The position numbers were made by a program, and so were the translations under genes. From Paraspadella gotoi (lineage: Eukaryota > Chaetognatha): a stretch of DNA of 64,000 nucleotides. The notes under the pieces are model-generated. The model was not told the DNA's origin. It did no database searches and saw only the letters and a program-made list of their open reading frames with translations. Below are positions 1 through 12,079 of the stretch, piece by piece; the stretch's first letter is position 1; each line of letters starts with the position of its first letter. The stretch lies in NCBI GenBank assembly GCA_051294375.1, contig JBJCIZ010000744.1:920262-984261 (forward strand), read 5' to 3'.

Positions 1-82
1 TGATGACGCAATGAGAAGAGATTTTGGCGAAATCGATTTCGTCGTAGAAGAGAAATTTGGCCACGAGGTTGCGAACCAAAAA
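1..82 (-). CDS. candidate exon running off the window edge
   Basis: A minus-strand exon seems to begin at 82, directly after a (CT)n tract ending in CTCCAG. It stays open to the window edge and reads as FLVRNLVAKFLFYDEIDF and onward. It would fit phase 0 after an alternative donor at position 251 of gene A (CAG followed by GTTTGG). It could therefore be the next exon of gene A, in which case the stop at 204-206 would lie in an intron. It could also belong to a separate gene. No family is recognised. Confidence 0.35.
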
Positions 83-83
83 C

Positions 84-89
<6 letters not shown>

Positions 90-139
<50 letters not shown>
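90..139. repeat. (GA)n microsatellite
   Basis: About 25 GA units followed by an A-rich stretch and a further short GA tract. On the minus strand it is the (CT)n polypyrimidine run immediately before the candidate acceptor at 83-85. Confidence 0.9.
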
Positions 140-143
<4 letters not shown>

Positions 144-203
144 AAAATAAAAAGAGAGAGAGAGACAATTACATTTAAAAGTAATATAACAAAAGGATAA
201 GGG

Positions 204-1005
204 TTAATCGCAGCTGAAGCAGCAAACCGGATGCATCCTCTCCCACCAAACCTGGATCATCCTCCTCCCCTTGGAGTGACACAACCCCAGCCTGACGTCG
301 TTCGTCCACAGGGTGGCCAACTGCTGCGCCTCCGGGTCAGGCTTGGCCCTTACCCCGATCTCCAGCTCGTACTCTCTGGCCAAACGAAAGAAGAGGAGGG
401 TGAGGAGGTGGAGGGAGGCGTGGTGAAAGGTAAGGGCGAGAGCGATAGAGTTGACATCGACGCCGTCGACGACGACGCAGCCCAATTTGACTTTGAAGGT
501 TCGCATGATGGCGAGGAGTTTGGAGCGAATGTCGCTCCGATGTTGACGTCGAGTTGGCGTGGCCTCTTCCGGCATGAGGGCGCCGTAAAAGTCGTCGTTT
601 GGGGAGGAGGAGGAGGAGGAGGAGGCGTTGGTTCGCCAGATGAGAGACTCGACGAATCGATTGTGGAAATGAAGGTCGGTGTTGATCTTGATCTCTCCGT
701 GTCTGAGGATGTAGAGAGGAAAAGAAAAGAAAAGAAAGAAAGTAGAGGGGAAAAGAAAAGAAGGAAAGCAAAAAAAAGGAAAAGAAAATGGAAAAAGAGA
801 GGAAAGGAAAGGGAGAAAAAAGAGAGGAAAAGGTAAAGGGTTTGGGAACTCAAATGATTGGAACGACGATGACAAATACAACGACGACGACGACGCCGCC
901 GACCCGTAGAGGTCAGTAAGAATGACCTGATTATAATCTACCATGAATGACCTTGTTATGGCTTCTTATAAAGTAGAGGTACACAATACATAGTAGGTTA
1001 CGTTG

Positions 1006-1057
<52 letters not shown>

Positions 1058-2313
1058 TCTTCGCCTTTGCCACGAAATCCTCGACAGCGTTGGCGACCAT
1101 CCTGGCGGAATCCCCGAAGTTGTTCGCGGATGCGGCGTGGATGGAGTCGAGCCAAACGACGCCGCGAGACGAAGGATTCTCGACGAAGGCTTTGGATTTG
1201 TCTGTGGGAAAAGGATTCCGGCGCCGGAGGAAGCTTCGACGCCGCTTCATGATAGAGGATGGGCGCCTGTTAATAAACATTATTTAAGATTCATTTTTTA
1301 TTATTATTTATATTATTTTTCTTCTTTTTCTCTTTCTCTTTCTTTCTCTCTTTCTCTCTCTCTCTCTCCCCTCCCATTTATTCCATCTTTAACCTGGACG
1401 GCGACGTCGACCAATTAGCGCCAACGCCGGCGCCACCAGCGCCATCTTCGGCCGAGGATTCTCCCATGAGGCGGCGCGCCTCTCGCTCCAAATCGGCGGC
1501 GTCATCGTCGTCGGTAATGTCGATACAGACGAGATCCTCTTTCCGGCTTTTGTCCATCTCTTCTCCATCAACTCTCTTCTCTTCTCCATCAACGTTCATC
1601 TCTTCCCCATCGATTATCCTCCATTCTCCATCATCCCCCATTTCTACCTCGTCCGCCTCCTTCTCTCCATCAACCAAAAGAGTCACAGACATCTGAAGGC
1701 GAAATGAGGCGGAAATTTCAAGTTGGCGGGAAAGTCGCTCAAGTCGGCCTTAAACCCGGCCTTAAGAACACCACATCTTAAACCCGGGTTTAAGAAGCGA
1801 CTTACCTTAAAGCCAGCTTCATTAGCGAGCTGAACAAAGTCGGCGGGTTCGAAGGAGGAAGAGCATTTTCGGCGGAGGAGTCCGTGAAGACGAAAGAGTT
1901 TGGCGCCGAGTCGTTGGAGGGATGAGGAGGAGGGGGAGGAGGGAGGGAAGCGGGTCGTGAGGAAGAGACCTATGAGAGGAGGAAGAGGAGGAAGAGGAGG
2001 AAGAAAAAGACCAAGTGCCTTCTTATATTTAATGAGAAGTTATTTCATATTTAAAGTTCGATACAGTAACAGTTGCAATAAAATACTAAGTCTAATTCTA
2101 ATTTTATATTGTTTTAATAGACGAGCCTTTCATAGTTCGCTAATGAAAATATCATCCCCCCCTTCATTCTCCTCCTCTTACCCCCCCCACCCCACCTTTA
2201 ATCTCCATCCTCGATCGCTTCCTCTCATTCGCCTCCAAATTTCCCAGCAGAGGCGCTTCAGTCGTCAACAGGGACGTTAAGTCCGCCTCCTCGTTCTTTT
2301 GGGGATTTAAAGT

Positions 2314-2347
<34 letters not shown>

Positions 2348-3626
2348 NNNNNNNNNNAAAAACAAAACACATTCAGTCCTCCATTTCTTAAGCCCTCCAA
2401 TGATCCAATCCACCAAATGCTTCTCTCACACGTCATTCCACAACACCAACAGATCCCCGAACTCAAAGCACCAACAGTTCCCTCAAACCCAAAGCACCAA
2501 AAGTTCTGTCAAACCCAAAGCACCAACAGATCCCAAACCCAAGCACCAACAGTACCCCCAAACCCAATCACCAACAGTTCCCCAAACACCAGGAGTTCCC
2601 CGACGCACCTCCCACTTGAAGACCGAGGCTTCGATGACTTCTACATCTTTGGCTTGGGGGACGACGGGTCTCCCGCGACGGACCAGGTCCATCTGAAGTC
2701 GGCGTCCGGGGGGGGAGGGGGGAGTGGGTTTGAGAAAGAATGATAGTTTAGTATTACTAATAGTATAACTATTACGGCAACGGGAGGATTGCCTGTGATA
2801 CCCGGCGCGCGGGGTATCTCAGCAACTGGCTTAAGGGCTGCGAAACCTCAGTGACCACATGTTTACACCGGTTTCCGTCGTATTTAAGAAAGAACTGGGA
2901 TACCCAGGGATTGAACCCAGGAAGCGCGGTTGAAACGAGACGAGGCTGAGGACGGACAGCGGAGAAGCAGCTGTAAGCCGTACTGCCACACGATGTAACT
3001 TTTTCAACTCTATATTGCACCCATGGGCTTGTAACTAGCCTCGGGAGTTTTCCACGCCGCCAAATGGGATTTACGGTTGACTTTACTCAATGAGTCAACA
3101 GGTCAAAACTGAGGGAAGATTTATATGCGGGGTCAACCCGACAATGCCCGCGGAAATGTAAAACAAATCATTGGCTTTATCAACCTCAAAGCGACGAACG
3201 GTAAATAAATAAATAAATAAATAAATAAATATATTAGCTCAAGCCTCACCGCCGTCCTCTTATCGGGCGCGGATTCCGTCCGAGTTTTTCTCTTCTTCGG
3301 TTTTGATTCCACGAGAAGAATTTTGTCGAATCGAAGAAGATTGGAGACGAAGGGTAGGAGGAGGGAGACGAGGAGGCGAGAGGGAGGAGGGGAGGAACAT
3401 CGACTCACCTGAGCGGGAGAGAGAGAGGGGGGAAGGACAAAGGGGTAATGAGAAGTGATTTAGGACAATGGAAGACGAATGTCTCTGTCTCTCACCTCGA
3501 CTCCCTCGATCCAGAGACTCGCGCTCCCGTGCGGCGTCCCCTTAAGGAAAGCTTTGACGCGGACGTCGACGCCCAATCGAGCGGCGGAAGCGGAAGAAGA
3601 AGTCGACGACTCCAATCGGGGACAAG
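204..3626 (-). CDS. gene A: multi-exon gene of unknown function
   Basis: Eight minus-strand exons keep phase across every junction: 3626-3496, 3408-3250, 2692-2609, 2313-2196, 1969-1806, 1692-1394, 1266-1057 and 702 to a stop at 204. All acceptors are AG and donors are GTGAGA, GTGAGG, GTGCGT, GTGGGG, GTAAGT, GTTAAA and GTGAGA. The product has a basic KPKKRKTRTE stretch in the second exon. The 1692 exon has repeated acidic DGEE-type units, and the next exon is basic (MKRRRSFLRRR). The last exon is hydrophobic and helical-looking with a Ser run. I recognise no domain. The ATG at 1692 follows an acceptor CAG directly, so it is probably internal. The first exon needs two bases from an upstream exon, so the gene starts beyond 3626. 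The 3' end is uncertain: stop at 204, or splicing from 252 to the exon at 82. Confidence 0.6.
1009..1055. repeat. (CT)n microsatellite on a splice donor
   Basis: About 23 CT units. On the minus strand it reads GTGAGAGAGA and onward, so the microsatellite starts within the gene A donor at 1056 and fills the 5' part of the intron. Confidence 0.9.
2314..2357. repeat. (GA)n tract running into a 10-N gap
   Basis: A GA run at 2316-2347 is followed by ten Ns (2348-2357). On the minus strand it forms the polypyrimidine tract of the acceptor for the gene A exon that starts at 2313. Confidence 0.85.
2440..2605. repeat. degenerate minisatellite, unit about 25-30 bp
   Basis: Five to six imperfect units built on AGCACCAACAGTTCCC plus CAAACCCA. 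It lies in the gene A intron just downstream of the donor at 2608. The plus-strand translation (SKHQQFPQTQ-like) is an artefact of the repeat, in my view. Confidence 0.75.
2768..3010 (-). repeat. tRNA-derived SINE (family 1)
   Basis: On the minus strand the sequence has a good RNA polymerase III B box, GGTTCAATCCC, at 2908-2918 within CCTGGGTTCAATCCCTGG, and an A-box-like TGGCAGTACGG about 80 bases 5' of it. It sits alone in the gene A intron 2693-3249. The region around the B box resembles the repeat at 40,332 and its copies at 17,462 and 26,745, suggesting one superfamily. Confidence 0.6.
3201..3231. repeat. (AAAT)n microsatellite
   Basis: About seven tandem AAAT/TAAA units in the gene A intron, close to the donor at 3249. 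No other function seen. Confidence 0.85.
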
Positions 3627-3854
3627 CTGGGGGGGAGTAAGAGGGGAGGGGGGGAAGTAAATAGGGGGAGGGGGGAAGTATGAGAAGAAGTCTCTATCTT
3701 CTCCGATTCGTTTTCAACTATTGTCAAATGTTTGGCCCTTGGTCACATTGATACGACGACCCTAACTTAAGGCGATATCTCACTCGAATCCAACTACCTT
3801 CGTCATGTATTATTCTCAGTTGTACACTAATAAATGTATTGAAGAGACAGTAAA

Positions 3855-4028
3855 AATTGTTACGAGTTAGTGACAGAACCGTTCAATATAAGCAGTCCCT
3901 GAGCTCGGATCAGGCTGTAACACGTGTTACAGGGCGGGTTAAGCGCCCCCGTCCCTCTTAACTGCAAGGCCTCCGGCCGCTGAATGAACGGTTGGTGGAT
4001 TTTAGTCCACCATAGTATGTATATAGCC
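3855..4028 (-). repeat. hairpin-rich short repeat, internally deleted copy
   Basis: This copy matches the repeat at 61,436-61,645 in reverse orientation but lacks about 70 internal bases that hold the B box there. It contains a perfect 16-bp palindrome TGTAACACGTGTTACA (3916-3931), a GGTGGA/TCCACC hairpin near its 4.0-kb end, a GTTAAG/CTTAAC pair, and outer AACCGTTCA/TGAACGGTT inverted repeats. A third copy lies at about 22,155-22,325. Confidence 0.7.
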
Positions 4029-4088
4029 ATAAGCATTGTCCTTTTAAACAATTAGGTCTAACAAAAAGAAAGAAAAGCTTTTCTCAAC

Positions 4089-4267
4089 CGAAAACCCGCG
4101 AGTTCGAATCTTCGTGCTCGTCGCGTCCAAACAAAACGGATCGATTGAAAAATTTGGGGTCGAAGACGACGAACGACAAATTTTGATGAGGTCCGGTGAC
4201 GGCGTTGAGGAAGACGAAATCGGAGGACGAGGAAGAGTCGTCGTCGTCGTGTCGTCGTCCAAGAGGC
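4089..4267 (-). CDS. candidate exon next to the LTR insertion
   Basis: A GC-rich minus-strand stretch with a DDDD-SSSS-SDFVFLNAVTG reading. It ends at a GTTGAG donor (4088); the copy at 22.4 kb has GTGAGA at this place. Its 5' limit is the ACAG formed where the LTR end (4268) meets the flank. The copies at 4.1 and 22.4 kb differ by several single-base indels, so the frame downstream of NAVTG is unsafe. It is probably an upstream exon of gene A, but its phase does not join cleanly to the exon at 3626, so an exon or a base is missing. Confidence 0.4.
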
Positions 4268-4907
4268 TGTCAATAATAAAGGAAGGAAGCGGAGGATACA
4301 ACCAAGAAGAAGATGAGTTCATCAATCTCATTTGCATATTGTCGTATGACATTGACTTGTCATAAAATTCTGTTTCCTGTGTCAATTTCATTTTCTCATT
4401 CACGAATTCACTTTTATCCGATTAGTGTAGCTATTGATGATAGTAAATGACTTAGAGAGATTTGGGACATTTATTAATGAATATATTAATCATATTAACT
4501 AAACTTATAACCGATATTCTTAATGGAAACCCAACTCTTAGGTATTTCAATTAAGTGTAAAGCTTCAGGATGAATTCTATGTTTGTTTAACCTTGGACAG
4601 AGTTTGGCTTCCAATATGGCATCCCATCCTCTCTGGTCTTATTTTACTTATTGGGTTAGAGAATTGTGTTAGAAGCATTTTATATATGTTTATTAATAAA
4701 GACTCTTTCTTTTCCTCCCAAGGGTATCTATTGCTTATATGACTTTACTTCCCTTAACGCTAGCTTATATGCTTCAAAGCAATTCTACTACTGAAACACA
4801 GCAAGTTAGCATCTCTTATTCTCAAGTAAGTTAATTGTATATTTATTTGGGAAACCTACTAGAGCTAAGTTTACTGTTATTATTAGGACGCAAATACTCG
4901 CCTTACA
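4268..4907 (+). repeat. 5' LTR
   Basis: Starts with TG (TGTCAATAATAAAGG) and ends with ...CTTACA. It aligns along its length with 16,700-17,382, sharing blocks such as TTGCATATTGTCGTA, GGGACATTTATTAAT, GGATGAATTCTATG and CAGCAAGTTAGCA, with frequent indels. A TATA-like and AT-rich stretch and several AATAAA sites lie inside, as expected of an LTR. Confidence 0.75.
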
Positions 4908-4925
4908 TGGTGCATATAGGGCCGG
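4908..4925 (+). other. probable primer binding site
   Basis: The first bases after the 5' LTR are TGGTGCATATAGGG. TGG directly after a CA-ending LTR is the usual start of a tRNA primer binding site. I cannot assign the tRNA. Confidence 0.5.
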
Positions 4926-6455
4926 TTTTAAAAAGGTAAAGCCTCTTTTTTAGATATTTACCTGAGCTTCCCTCTCTCTGCTAGCTTATGCTTTAATACT
5001 TTAACTTTAAATTATTAGGAATAGTAATAGGCCTATACCTTATTCATTTATGCTAATTGCAACTCAACTTTAATATAATTTAAACAATTTATTTTATTTT
5101 CCCTACCGTTCTCCCGGTCCTGGACAGCAGTATTTTCTTGAGAAATAGTGGCCAGCTTGTTACTGCAACTTCAATCCACAATTTATGAAGTGTCAACAAC
5201 TGTGCCAATATTTTCAACTTCTTGTCCTTCACTACTTTCAGGCCAAGCAGTGTTTGTGTGCCTCAGCCCCAATTCAACTTCAACTCCAACTACCTCGCTT
5301 CACTTCGTTTACATCGGATTTCTTCAAACTAACATTTACCTGCCATAGAGGGTTTGGGACAAGTCCCATTCAAGGGTTTTCTAACAGGATCCCCTTTTCC
5401 TGTGTCAAGGGACACCGCAAACTAATAACAATTGGGGCCCAACTACAATAAACGTGACTTCCCTTTGGTGTCTTTCTGTCTCCTTATACATCGCCTCAAA
5501 ATTTACTCGTCTACCTCCAAACAGTCGTTCTCTTTCGTTTAATAGCCACCGTGGATTCGCCGTGGGCCTGGACACCACATGCCACTCCACTTATCTCGGA
5601 AAGATACAGAGGCTTAAAGACTTGTGAAGCGACTACAAAACTTTTTTAAATCTCTACTGCTCTATGAAATAATTTCCGACGTAACTCATAATGGTTTAGA
5701 TGTCCTTTTTTATTTTTTGCAACACTCTTTTACACCATTTATCTCAGATAATTAATTCTCTTCAGTGGAACCCAACTCCAATTCCTCGTCCTTTAGTTTG
5801 GGACATTAAGTTGCCATCCAACTCCTCTGATCTTGTCGTGGACGTGCACATTTGGCAAAATTTTCTTTTTAAAAACAATTTTAATATTTCGGTTTCAAAA
5901 ATGTCTGGTTATTTAGATGATATAATTTTCAAATGGCACACTAGATCAATTAAAATAAGATTTTATTTTCTGTCAAGTTTTCTTGCTGCTCGCCTACTTA
6001 ACATTGAAGTCTCATCATAATAACCCATCTTACCTGTGTGCCAGCAACACCTCTCTCTCCTGCAGTTCTTAACCAATATTACAATTAGAACAAACTGCTA
6101 ATTCCAATTGTTCATTCATCGCTCCTGTCAGGTTAGGTTTTGTGCTTGATCCGTAAATTTTGTGCCAATAGTATTTAAATTTAAATCATTTTCACAATTT
6201 TCTTTTTCATTTGACCAAACCCCATTCTCGTAGCTATACAAATTTGACTTTAGGCTTGAATTCGGGTAACCATTTTAAATTTTAAAATCCATTAGATAAT
6301 CCGGCATCTTTTCGGGAACCGACTATTTCTCTATTTTTTTTTAAAGCATTTTTTGTGGAACAGGCTATGTTGATTAATTTCACGCTATTGCTTGTCCAAC
6401 CAATTTTGGGTTTTTTTTTAATTCCGTCTTTAATTTGGTCTTGGGCCTGTACATC

Positions 6456-6487
<32 letters not shown>

Positions 6488-7682
6488 TTTTCCAACATTG
6501 AATAACACATAACTTAACTTAGAATATAAATATTATAAGAATTTTATCCTCCCTCTATTAATAGAGTTGTGATTTCCTTCATGGGTAAACACCACCATTT
6601 CTCTAATTGGTGAATAATTTTCTAGTACACCAAGAACTTCGCTGACAGGTTAGTTGATTTACTTCAACAACATTTGCTTGTCTCAAAAAAAAAAAAAAAA
6701 AAAAAAAAAACTTTCCAACATTCAATTTCTTTTCACTTCCACGCATACTCACAAAGGATTCTACCGCAAGAATTGGACATCAAAACCATTCTCTATAAAC
6801 CGACAAACAAAGACATTGAATTTGGTTAACCAAATAATGATCCCTTGCTGTTGTTGCAAGAGCCCTACCCAGATGATGCCACCAACCCAATCCAAAGCAA
6901 AATGCATGCTCAAACACTTACCATACGCAACATTGATGATTTGGGCCTACAAGCTATATGAAGGCTCTGGAAAACAATGCCAGCACTAAAGGCCGAGCTC
7001 ATCTCCAAGCTATCGGATCCCTCCAGAAACAAATAGTTTCAGACATCTAGACGCCCTTAAATGGATGGTGAAGTCCCTTTACATGTCTTTGAAAACCAAG
7101 TGATTAACAGACACACGCTCTCTTCATCCCATTGGTAGCACAAATCCAGAGCTGTTTCAAACAGGAAATCCACAAACTTTCAATTGCAGGGACTACCTCC
7201 TGACTACAAGTCCCTTTGTAGAAGTCGGCTTAGCTCCTCGCACCCTTATGACAAATCACTAAAGCCCGTGAACGAGCAAGAAAAGTGGAAAGAAACTATT
7301 GGAGAAATCAGATGGTAATTAACCATTTGCTGCAGCTTGGGCAGGTATAACGGGACTCAAACAGTCTCATTTTAAGGACTGCTATGAAGAGACAATGAGA
7401 TGGAAGCAACTCACTAACAAAAATAACACAACTTGACCTTACTACAGCAAAGCCCTGGAAACACAAAAAGAAATAAATGCCACATCACCCGCAACATTGG
7501 AAGAGATGAAAATCAGAAAGAAGGCAAAGAGAGTATAGATACCCGCTTCTCCTGCCATGACAGATTCGGGATGACAGGAGACGTTATGACCGGCTAATGA
7601 AGACCGTGGTTACGCGCAGCAGAGGATACCGCAGGGATGCATTCTAGGAATACAACCGCAATTTGGCGACTCCATTACCGGC
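4926..7682 (+). other. LTR element 5' leader, no intact ORF
   Basis: AT-rich interior with only short ORFs (for example 5,185-5,451 and 6,654-6,989) and two pure A runs (about 6,456-6,483 and 6,685-6,710). I recognise no domain. Part of it may be a decayed 5' gag region or later insertions. Confidence 0.5.
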
Positions 7683-8042
7683 ATGCCAAGAGACAGATAT
7701 CGTACAGCCCTCGCGACCCCAGGAATAACAAGCTGGGGTGGGCAACATAGCCCAGGCAACCTATATCCAAAGAAGAGACCTATTCAAGACAATCGGGAAG
7801 GCAGAAACCCTCAATTTGTTGGAAAACTAGAATTTGAAGACAGACGTCGAGACAACAGCTCAAGAATCAGAGACTACAGAAGCTCTAGCAACAGAAGCTA
7901 CCAAGATCCCAAAAGCCCTCCACTTATGCAAACACCAGAGCATCCATGCAATCACAACAGCCATGAATCTCCTTACAGACGCCCGCAGAGCTCTCCTCAT
8001 CCTTCAAAACCATCAAGAGGATTTCTAGGATCCGAGCCATAA
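7683..8042 (+). pseudogene. gag-like remnant
   Basis: A 119-codon open stretch rich in R, S, P, N and Q, with an RDYRSSSNRSY-type basic region and a proline-rich tail. It lies immediately before the protease motif. Composition and position fit the C-terminal part of a gypsy gag polyprotein. No CCHC knuckle is seen. Confidence 0.45.
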
Positions 8043-8103
8043 CGCAAGCCACGATATAGTCGGATATCCTTGTAAGGCTCACTTAAACCTTTACCAAAGC
8101 CAG

Positions 8104-8235
8104 ACATAATTACAGAGATCTATGTAAATGTAAAACAGAATCCATTTAACCTCATAGATACAGGATGTTCCAACTACTTGTGTCCGCGAAGCATTCATCC
8201 AAAGAACCCTCATTTACAACATGTCCCATTTCAAA
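8104..8235 (+). pseudogene. retroelement aspartic protease remnant
   Basis: The frame shows LIDTGCSNY, the catalytic D-T-G signature of retroviral-type aspartic proteases, after an IYVNV beta-strand-like segment. The downstream flap region is not readable in one frame. Confidence 0.6.
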
Positions 8236-9148
8236 CCACAAACAAATGTAGGTCACTCCATTGATTGGCTCCAGCATAGTCCAACAATCGGGCCTCATTC
8301 AGCCGAATTCTCAATAATGACGTTTCCTTCTTTGTAAATGCTAGAGTAATGAGAGGTTTAGTTAAACAATAGTTTAGAGGAATGGATTTCCTTTGCCATC
8401 ACCGATCCATCAATAGACCTTAGACAAAGGCCAACTTCAAGAATGAAAGACATTGACATCCCATTTTTGAAAACCATTCACAATTGAAATACTCCCCACC
8501 TCTCCTCCTTTGAATCTGTAGTTATTCCTCCTTTTTCTCGTATGCCCATTAAGGCTGTAATTCATACTGGAACCAAGAATCTCTACAAAAATTGGGGAAA
8601 CCCTTTATGCATATCTCAACCTTTACAAGAAATATTCGCCCACACAAGGAGTAACTGGTTGGTGCCTCATTGTCATCTGTCAATGAAGGAATCACCTATG
8701 TGGAAGTGCTTTAACTGTTTTTTCCCACTCCAGTAATTAATTAATGCAAAATACACTTCTGTCCTCATTTGAATTTGTGACCATCAGCCTCAGAAGATCC
8801 AACTTTTCTTTCGTTTGTTGATGAATTGTTTAACATCCCAGATAACCATAATCAACCAAACTAAATCTCAGCACACAAATCCCTGAAACTAAACAGGGAA
8901 AAATCAATTCACATCTGATCTCTCCAAAGCAGAAATTCCAGATGCGAAACCACAAGACTAAGTAATTTATTAAAAAGTCAAACACTCTAAGGCTTTGCAT
9001 GGCATGATAAAGACAATGGGAAAAGCTACTCTGGCAAAACATTATGCAAAATTGAAGCCAGGCCCACCCATAAGAGTACCACAAATTTCGTTGCACGCCA
9101 GAAATGGCTGAAGAATAGAAAAAAAGTGGACAGCCTTGGCGAAGGTAT

Positions 9149-9768
9149 TTGCCAACCCTTCAGAGAGTCCATACGAATTTCCCAATTATCTTGGTCCCAA
9201 AGAAAGAAATGCGAAAAGATAGATTTCGTAAGTGGAACCTCCAGGAAACTCAAATGAACAATCAGAAAATACCAATTATCCAATGGACACATATCAGATT
9301 GCCTATCAAAGAATTAAAAGGCAAAATATTTTTTCAACAAATGGACCTCCTTAAAGGATTTTACCAAAATCCCCATAGCCAAATCTCAATAGAAAATTTT
9401 ACGTTTCAGCACACCATCCAGACATTGGGAGATGTGTCGCTTGCCAATGGGTGAACTTAACTCCACATCAAACCAATGAATGCAATGAAATGCAGCTCAT
9501 ATTCAAAGACTTTTCACCAGAACACCTCCTCACTTTTCTCGACGACATACTTGATAGCCTCACTCAATTTACAGGACCCACTCAAATGCTAGACAGAGTC
9601 CTGAACCGCTCTCAGAGAATGCCAAACCAAAACTTCATCCAGAAAAATCCTTTTTCTGCAGAAGCAAGTCGTCAGCCTTGGCTTTCTCTCTCTGGTGAAG
9701 GAATATCCTCCATAATCCGCAAGAACCTTGAAAAAATCCAGGCCTTGGGCCAATACCAAAGAATGTGA
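9149..9768 (+). pseudogene. reverse transcriptase remnant
   Basis: Two overlapping open stretches (9,149-9,454 and 9,451-9,768). The first has the fingers-region motif PIILVPKK and an FFQQMDL stretch corresponding to the catalytic LDL strand. The second has TFLDDIL, the F/YxDD catalytic box. A following open stretch (9,728-9,937) resembles the segment after the RT (IAAPLTDLTKK). Frameshifts separate the parts, so the enzyme is dead. Confidence 0.7.
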
Positions 9769-10578
9769 AGGACGCAGAGGCCATCCTTGGATTGGCATCC
9801 TTCTTATCGCCACTTCAATAAAAGACTTCTCAAAAATTGCTGCTCCCTTAACGGATCTGACAAAGAAGGAAGTCAACCTTTCCAATGGAAATGAAAAATG
9901 TCAAAATAGCATTCCGAGCAATTGCTCAAAGCCCTAACATCAGATTCCATAGGTCGGCCTATCCAGATTTTTCAAACAAGGAATTTTATCCTTAGGAGAT
10001 GCCAGTTTAGAAGCAATTGAATGGTTCCTTCTACAAAACATGACAAAGAAAAGGTCATCTGTTATGACTCCAAAAGCTGTCTGAAAGGCAACAAAATGGG
10101 CTAACTTTTGACGGCGAGAATTTTTCTACTCTATAATTGGATTAAAGCTACCGCCACTAACCTGTAAATAAACACTTCACAGCAATCAGCTGATCACAAG
10201 CCATGCTAAGTTGGAACAAACAAGAAATACCACCCGGAAAGATCCCACGGAAGACGCTCTCGCTGGGGCAAGTATTTCTAAACACCCTTCTCTTTCACTT
10301 ATTACATCGAGCCTGGCAAAAGCATTGGAGATGCTGACGCAATGTCACGGAGACCCTCTGATAACCACTAATGAATCCATTCACAGGACAAGAAAAAATT
10401 TGAATCATTTTTAAAAAGATATCCAAATTGAGGAAACCAATCAATCAAACATACAAACAAAACAGACGATGTTCTGCTTGGGAGTAACAGAAAGATGACC
10501 ACCACAACTTGTTAAACATCCTTTGTGAAGAACAATCTTTAGAACATCTCAAACACACAAAGAAATGACCCTGACATA

Positions 10579-11720
10579 ATGTCAGTCATTCAACAAAATC
10601 AACACACAACAGAAAGAAACGACAGATCAAAGGTTCTGTCACCGAACAAATGGTACGCAAAACAATACCCAGCTACAACTCAAGGATTGAATGTTCTCTA
10701 TCTGCCAACCAAACATCCTGATTTCCTTTTCTCATCTACAAAACCATTGTCCCCATCCACTGTTGTGGAAAATATCCTAAAGAAACGGATGGAACTCATT
10801 TACTGGTCACACCAATCAAAACAAAAGATGAATGAAACCATCAACCATATGGGCCATTTGCCCAATTTGTGGTAGACAAGACAATTACGTGGGAGAATTG
10901 CTATGAATGCCAATGTCTCAGAGAACCAAAATCCCACCAATAAAGCACCGCTTAGTACCTTTGGAAGTCGTTAGACCTATCGCAGCAAGATACAAGCAGA
11001 TCTATTGAAACTCCTCTTTCACATAGAGGCTTCAATAGATCTTGGGTGACACTGATAATTTTACAAAATGAAGAACTTTTATGCAACAAAAAAGTAAGAC
11101 AGGCTGAAGAATATAGCAGATCGCTTGCCAAGATCTATTCTCAGACATGGTCCGCCAGAATGCATCACCACAGATAACGGCGGCGTTATGACGAAATCAA
11201 TGCAGGTCCTTGCAAATTTATGAACATTCATAAATCACATTCACCTCATTATACATCCACAGTATCCCAGGAGCCACAGAAAGGCATAATCGTTCAATTA
11301 TTGCAGAGGCTAACCAAAACGTCTTCTGCACAAAGACAAACAGGTCAGTGGCCGAAGCAATTGCCATTTCTACCAATATGCCATGAACACACCCCTCATA
11401 GCACCACTAAACAGACCGCCCTTTTCATGAACATGCGTCTGAGGAGCGAACATTCCCATCCGAACAGAATCATCCCTTCCAAAAATCCAAAACTCTCAGT
11501 TTAAACAATACATTAGTGATATAATAAACATTTCAACATCACTCTAAAAGAAAATCACAAAAAGAAATACAACAAGCCAAAGAAAAGCAAAAAAACACCA
11601 AATATGATAAACTATAATGAAATATCAGCCCTACCGAGAAGGTGACAAAGTATGGGAATTTCAACCACGTAACATTCAGAAAAATTAACCCCCGACTGGA
11701 ACGGTCCACTCTACAATTAT
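10579..11720 (+). pseudogene. integrase remnant
   Basis: Spread over several frames: an NHMGH segment and CYECQ (10,850-10,915) fit the HHCC zinc finger. ITTDNGG (near 11,165) fits an integrase core Asp motif. A region at 11,220-11,504 resembles the core's C-terminal half (HSPHYTST, then HSTTKQTA). GDKVWEF (near 11,645) resembles the C-terminal domain start. Multiple stops interrupt it. Confidence 0.65.
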
Positions 11721-12079
11721 CAGTAAGAAAACTACAAAGGACGGGAAACCTCCACAGTTAATTACATTTGCAAAAAACCTGATGGTTCAAAATCTACCAA
11801 CACCACAATCAATTAAAACCATTCTCCAGTACCAAGAATTCGTCTACATTCAACCCTCGGTCTACAAAGCAAAATCCAACACCCAAAGCAACAAAAGTGA
11901 AACGCATCCTAAAAACAACCAACACAAGCCCCCACTCAATCAAAATGACCAGCACAAGTAGCCCAACAAAAAGCTATACTTCTGTCTCGCCGCGTTTCTC
12001 ATTTGATTCTACCAATCCTTCACTGGAAGAAGATCCTGATATAGAACAAGACCGTTTTCAACTGGAAGAAAAACCATAA

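Noticed and set aside
231-836. Plus-strand 201-codon ORF
   Set aside because: Antisense shadow of the gene A last exon, ending in a purine-rich KRKRK tail from the intron.
5148-6020. Short ORFs of 66-106 codons in the LTR element leader
   Set aside because: AT-rich, no motif. The same frames recur mirrored only because the arm is duplicated.
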